64,000 nucleotides of DNA from SB11 sp964584305. GTDB lineage: Bacteria; Bacteroidota; Bacteroidia; UBA8524. The DNA lies in NCBI GenBank assembly GCA_964584305.1, contig CAZOZL010000009.1:34840-98839 (forward strand), written 5' to 3'. Position 1 is the first letter of the stretch, and every line of letters starts with the position of its first letter. Below the pieces are notes generated by a model, which saw nothing but the letters and a program-made list of their open reading frames with translations, had not been told where the DNA came from and ran no database searches. This document shows positions 62,120-64,000 of the stretch, piece by piece. Made by a program: the position numbers and the translations under genes.

Positions 62120-62250
62120 TAGAACTATTATACATTTCTTACGGTCTTGTTTAAAATTAGTGTAACCACTATCCATTTTTTTAAATAGCCAATTAATAGT
62201 CTTTGGCATTTTTATTGAAACCTCTATACTTGTATTATATTTACATAATT

Positions 62251-62760
62251 ATGAAAAAAATATTTTTACCACTTATTGCCTTGTTGTTTTCGGCTAATAT
62301 TTCTGCACAAAATGAAAAGCTACCTAATATTAACCTAAAAGATTTAGATGGTAATATTGTGAATGCTCAGCATCTTGCAGATAGTGGGAAAATTATAGTA
62401 GTAAACTTTTGGGCTACTTGGTGTGGACCTTGTGTGAAGGAACTAACTGCTATTAATGATGTTATTGATGAATGGATAGAAAAATACAATATTGAATTTG
62501 TTGCCGTTTCAGTTGATAACTCAAGAACTACCGATAAAGTGCGACCATTTGTTAATGGTAAGGCTTGGGAAAGTTATAAAATACTATTGGATGTAAACGA
62601 GGATTTGAAACGTGCTATGAATGTGATTAATACTCCATTTACTTTTATTATTGATGGTAGTGGCAATATAGTTTACAAACACGAAGGTTACCAGCCTGGT
62701 AGTGAGTTTGAGCTGGAAGAAAAAATTGCTGAAACCGCAGGTGTAAAAATAGAAGATTAA
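62251..62760 (+). CDS. TlpA-like thioredoxin-fold protein, exported
   Basis: 169 residues from ATG 62251; a longer frame begins at 62203 but lacks a signal peptide. Signal peptide 1-20 (ending ISAQ). Thioredoxin fold with the redox site FWATWCGPCVKE near residue 52, followed by INTPFTFIIDGSG. It probably reduces or exchanges disulfides in the periplasm. A strong terminator follows. Confidence 0.9.
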   Translation: MKKIFLPLIALLFSANISAQNEKLPNINLKDLDGNIVNAQHLADSGKIIVVNFWATWCGPCVKELTAINDVIDEWIEKYNIEFVAVSVDNSRTTDKVRPFVNGKAWESYKILLDVNEDLKRAMNVINTPFTFIIDGSGNIVYKHEGYQPGSEFELEEKIAETAGVKIED

Positions 62761-62786
62761 TACTCTATAAGCATCCGCTAAAAAAT

Positions 62787-62820
62787 AACACTCCCTGATA
62801 GAGTTTTATCGGGGAGTGTT
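62787..62820. terminator. Strong convergent terminator hairpin
   Basis: AACACTCCCTGATA and TATCGGGGAGTGTT form a 14-base stem (one G-U pair) with a 6-base loop, between the TlpA-like gene and the convergent DUF3078 gene. Confidence 0.9.
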
Positions 62821-62842
62821 CTTAATTTTAATACTATCTAAC

Positions 62843-63760
62843 TTATTTATCAACGCTACCTAATTTTATCAATAAGCCTACATTTAACACCTGACTTAGC
62901 TGAATATCCTTGTCTTGGGTTCTATCAAAAAACAATATTGATGAAAATGTGGTATTAATATACTTGGTTACTTTGGCAGAGAAAGTAACATCAAAACGAT
63001 GTACAAAATCGTTTAATTGAAGACGCTCATAGTCAAAAAAGCCAAAGTAATTAGCCTTAAAGTTTATATTCTCGGTAATGTCTTTATTATATCCTGCTAT
63101 AATTTGCATACCAAATTGCTGCAAATAGTTTGCATTAGTATCAACGCCGTAGTTAGTTGCCACATTTTTGCGCACATTATCATCAGTAACAAAAGTATAT
63201 CTAAGCGATGCAAGCCCAAAGCGAACATAAAAATGCTTGCTTGGTTTATACTGCACCCCCACTGGTATTGTTAAATAGGCTGGCGCAAAAAAGTTACTTA
63301 TTATAGTTTTAGTCTCGTTATTAAGCGAGTCTTCACCATATTCAAACCCTTTATCAAACTGGGTAATAATGTTTGCACCTATAAAGCCACTCCATTTATT
63401 AGTAAAAAGATAAGCCAGCTTAACATCTGCCAAAAACACATCAATTGTTTTGCGTGCAGTTTGGCGTTGTACTTTTTGTATGCCGTATTGTGAGTTTAAT
63501 ATCCCTTCAAATGAAAGGCGTTTTTTATCATACCCAGTGGTAATATTTAATAATGTTCCTATGGAATATGAGTTTACCCCCCCACCCTTCCAATTTGGGC
63601 TAAATGTAGCTTGGTTAAAATTAACACCAAACTCCATAGTATTATGCCATTTTCCTGTATCGGGTCCCACTTTAGCTTCTTTAAAAGCAATTTTCTTTTC
63701 TTGTGCTTCTAAAACCAGTAGGCTTGTACAGCCTAATAATAAAAGTATATACTTTTTCAT
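62843..63760 (-). CDS. DUF3078-family outer-membrane beta-barrel protein
   Basis: 305 residues with a signal peptide (1-19, ending LEAQ). The start of the mature part, TGKWHNTMEFGVNFNQATFSPNWKGGGVNSYSIG, is split by many aromatic residues and is typical of DUF3078, a family of predicted outer-membrane beta-barrels found only in Bacteroidota. Alternating strand-like segments run to the C-terminus. The function is unknown. Confidence 0.85.
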   Translation of the reverse strand: MKKYILLLLGCTSLLVLEAQEKKIAFKEAKVGPDTGKWHNTMEFGVNFNQATFSPNWKGGGVNSYSIGTLLNITTGYDKKRLSFEGILNSQYGIQKVQRQTARKTIDVFLADVKLAYLFTNKWSGFIGANIITQFDKGFEYGEDSLNNETKTIISNFFAPAYLTIPVGVQYKPSKHFYVRFGLASLRYTFVTDDNVRKNVATNYGVDTNANYLQQFGMQIIAGYNKDITENINFKANYFGFFDYERLQLNDFVHRFDVTFSAKVTKYINTTFSSILFFDRTQDKDIQLSQVLNVGLLIKLGSVDK

Positions 63761-63896
63761 TTATTTAAATTTTTACAAATGTGAGAGAAAAATATAGTAT
63801 TTTCTTTAACTAAAACTTAAAAATATTGTGAAATAGCCACCTATTTACTATTTCACATAATAAAGATAACCTCGTAGTTCATTATTCCTAAAGATT

Positions 63897-63954
63897 GCCT
63901 GCCCGAATGCAACAGATTGCCACGCTAACTTAAGAAGGCATACTCGCAATGACG
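63897..63954 (+). repeat. Dispersed repeat R5, copy c
   Basis: GCCTGCCCGAATGCAA, AGATTGCCACG, TAAGAAGG and ACTCGCAATGACG follow in the same order as in copy b (49325-49385). Near-identical at the left, diverged inside. Confidence 0.7.
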
Positions 63955-63973
63955 TGATTTGCGTCAGTATAGC

Positions 63974-64000
63974 AACCCCTTCCAAATCAACTATTAGCAC
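63974..64000 (-). repeat. Dispersed element R1, copy C (cut by window edge)
   Basis: AACCCCTTCCAAATCAACTA and TTAGCAC are the reverse complement of the right end of copies A and B (GTGCTAATA-GTTG-TTTGG-AGGGGTT). Similarity to copy A continues 16 bases beyond the terminal repeat (CTGA-GC). Confidence 0.7.

Larger units (their letters stand above)
63761..64000. other. Gene-free right edge with R5 and R1 repeats
   Basis: 240 bases to the window edge: AT-rich promoter region of the DUF3078 gene, then the R5 copy c and the start of an R1 element. Confidence 0.6.

Overview
The window comes from an AT-rich member of the Bacteroidota, probably an uncultivated lineage assembled as a draft or metagenome bin, because positions 35180-35279 are a 100-N scaffold gap. 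The assignment rests on a type IX secretion (T9SS) type B sorting domain, DUF5723/OmpA and DUF3078 outer-membrane proteins, promoter boxes of the Bacteroidota form TAnnTTTG, a two-subunit transketolase, a long-linker cold-shock protein and a clade II NosZ lipoprotein. No rRNA, tRNA, CRISPR array, prophage or transposase gene was seen.

Left part (1-12.3 kb): the 5' end of a nitrous-oxide reductase operon on the minus strand (cytochrome c, fasciclin lipoprotein, nosZ running off the edge), facing a divergent Rrf2-type Fe-S regulator. Then parA-parB, an orphan peptide-binding lipoprotein, a bifunctional NAD(P)HX repair enzyme, an acyltransferase/glycosyltransferase pair, a 3-hydroxyacyl-CoA dehydrogenase and a small membrane protein.

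Middle (12.4-32.3 kb): gyrA, a TPR protein, a cold-shock protein, a redoxin, queA, a Spy-like protein, a methyltransferase-PAP2-ZIP cluster, a crotonase, a phospholipase D family enzyme, an OmpA/TPR lipoprotein, ftsE, an overlapping recQ-glycosyltransferase-glycosyltransferase cluster and an ATP-grasp enzyme.

Right-centre (32.6-43.9 kb): the complete six-gene Na+-translocating NADH:quinone reductase operon nqrABCDEF, interrupted by the scaffold gap between nqrC and nqrD, then an ECF sigma factor, a membrane partner and a Spy-like periplasmic protein. These lie behind a split transketolase whose two halves are separated by a von Willebrand A protein.

Right part (44-64 kb): an FAD dehydrogenase, a flippase-like/glycosyltransferase/small-protein operon, ruvC, two paralogous OmpA proteins with thrombospondin type 3 repeats (5 and 8 repeats), a DUF423 protein, a SixA-like phosphatase, priA, AHSA1 and DinB proteins, a T9SS-exported protein, a TlpA-like thioredoxin and a DUF3078 protein.

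Most genes are housekeeping or common lineage genes. No defence island or clearly new system is visible. The least explained content is non-coding: several families of small inverted-repeat elements in the gaps, a duplicated gene-end/terminator module, and a decayed copy of the priA 3' end. The most interesting gene-level observations are the nos module with its palindromic divergent promoter, the sigma/membrane-partner/Spy-like trio, the vWA gene between the transketolase halves and the overlapping recQ-glycosyltransferase cluster.
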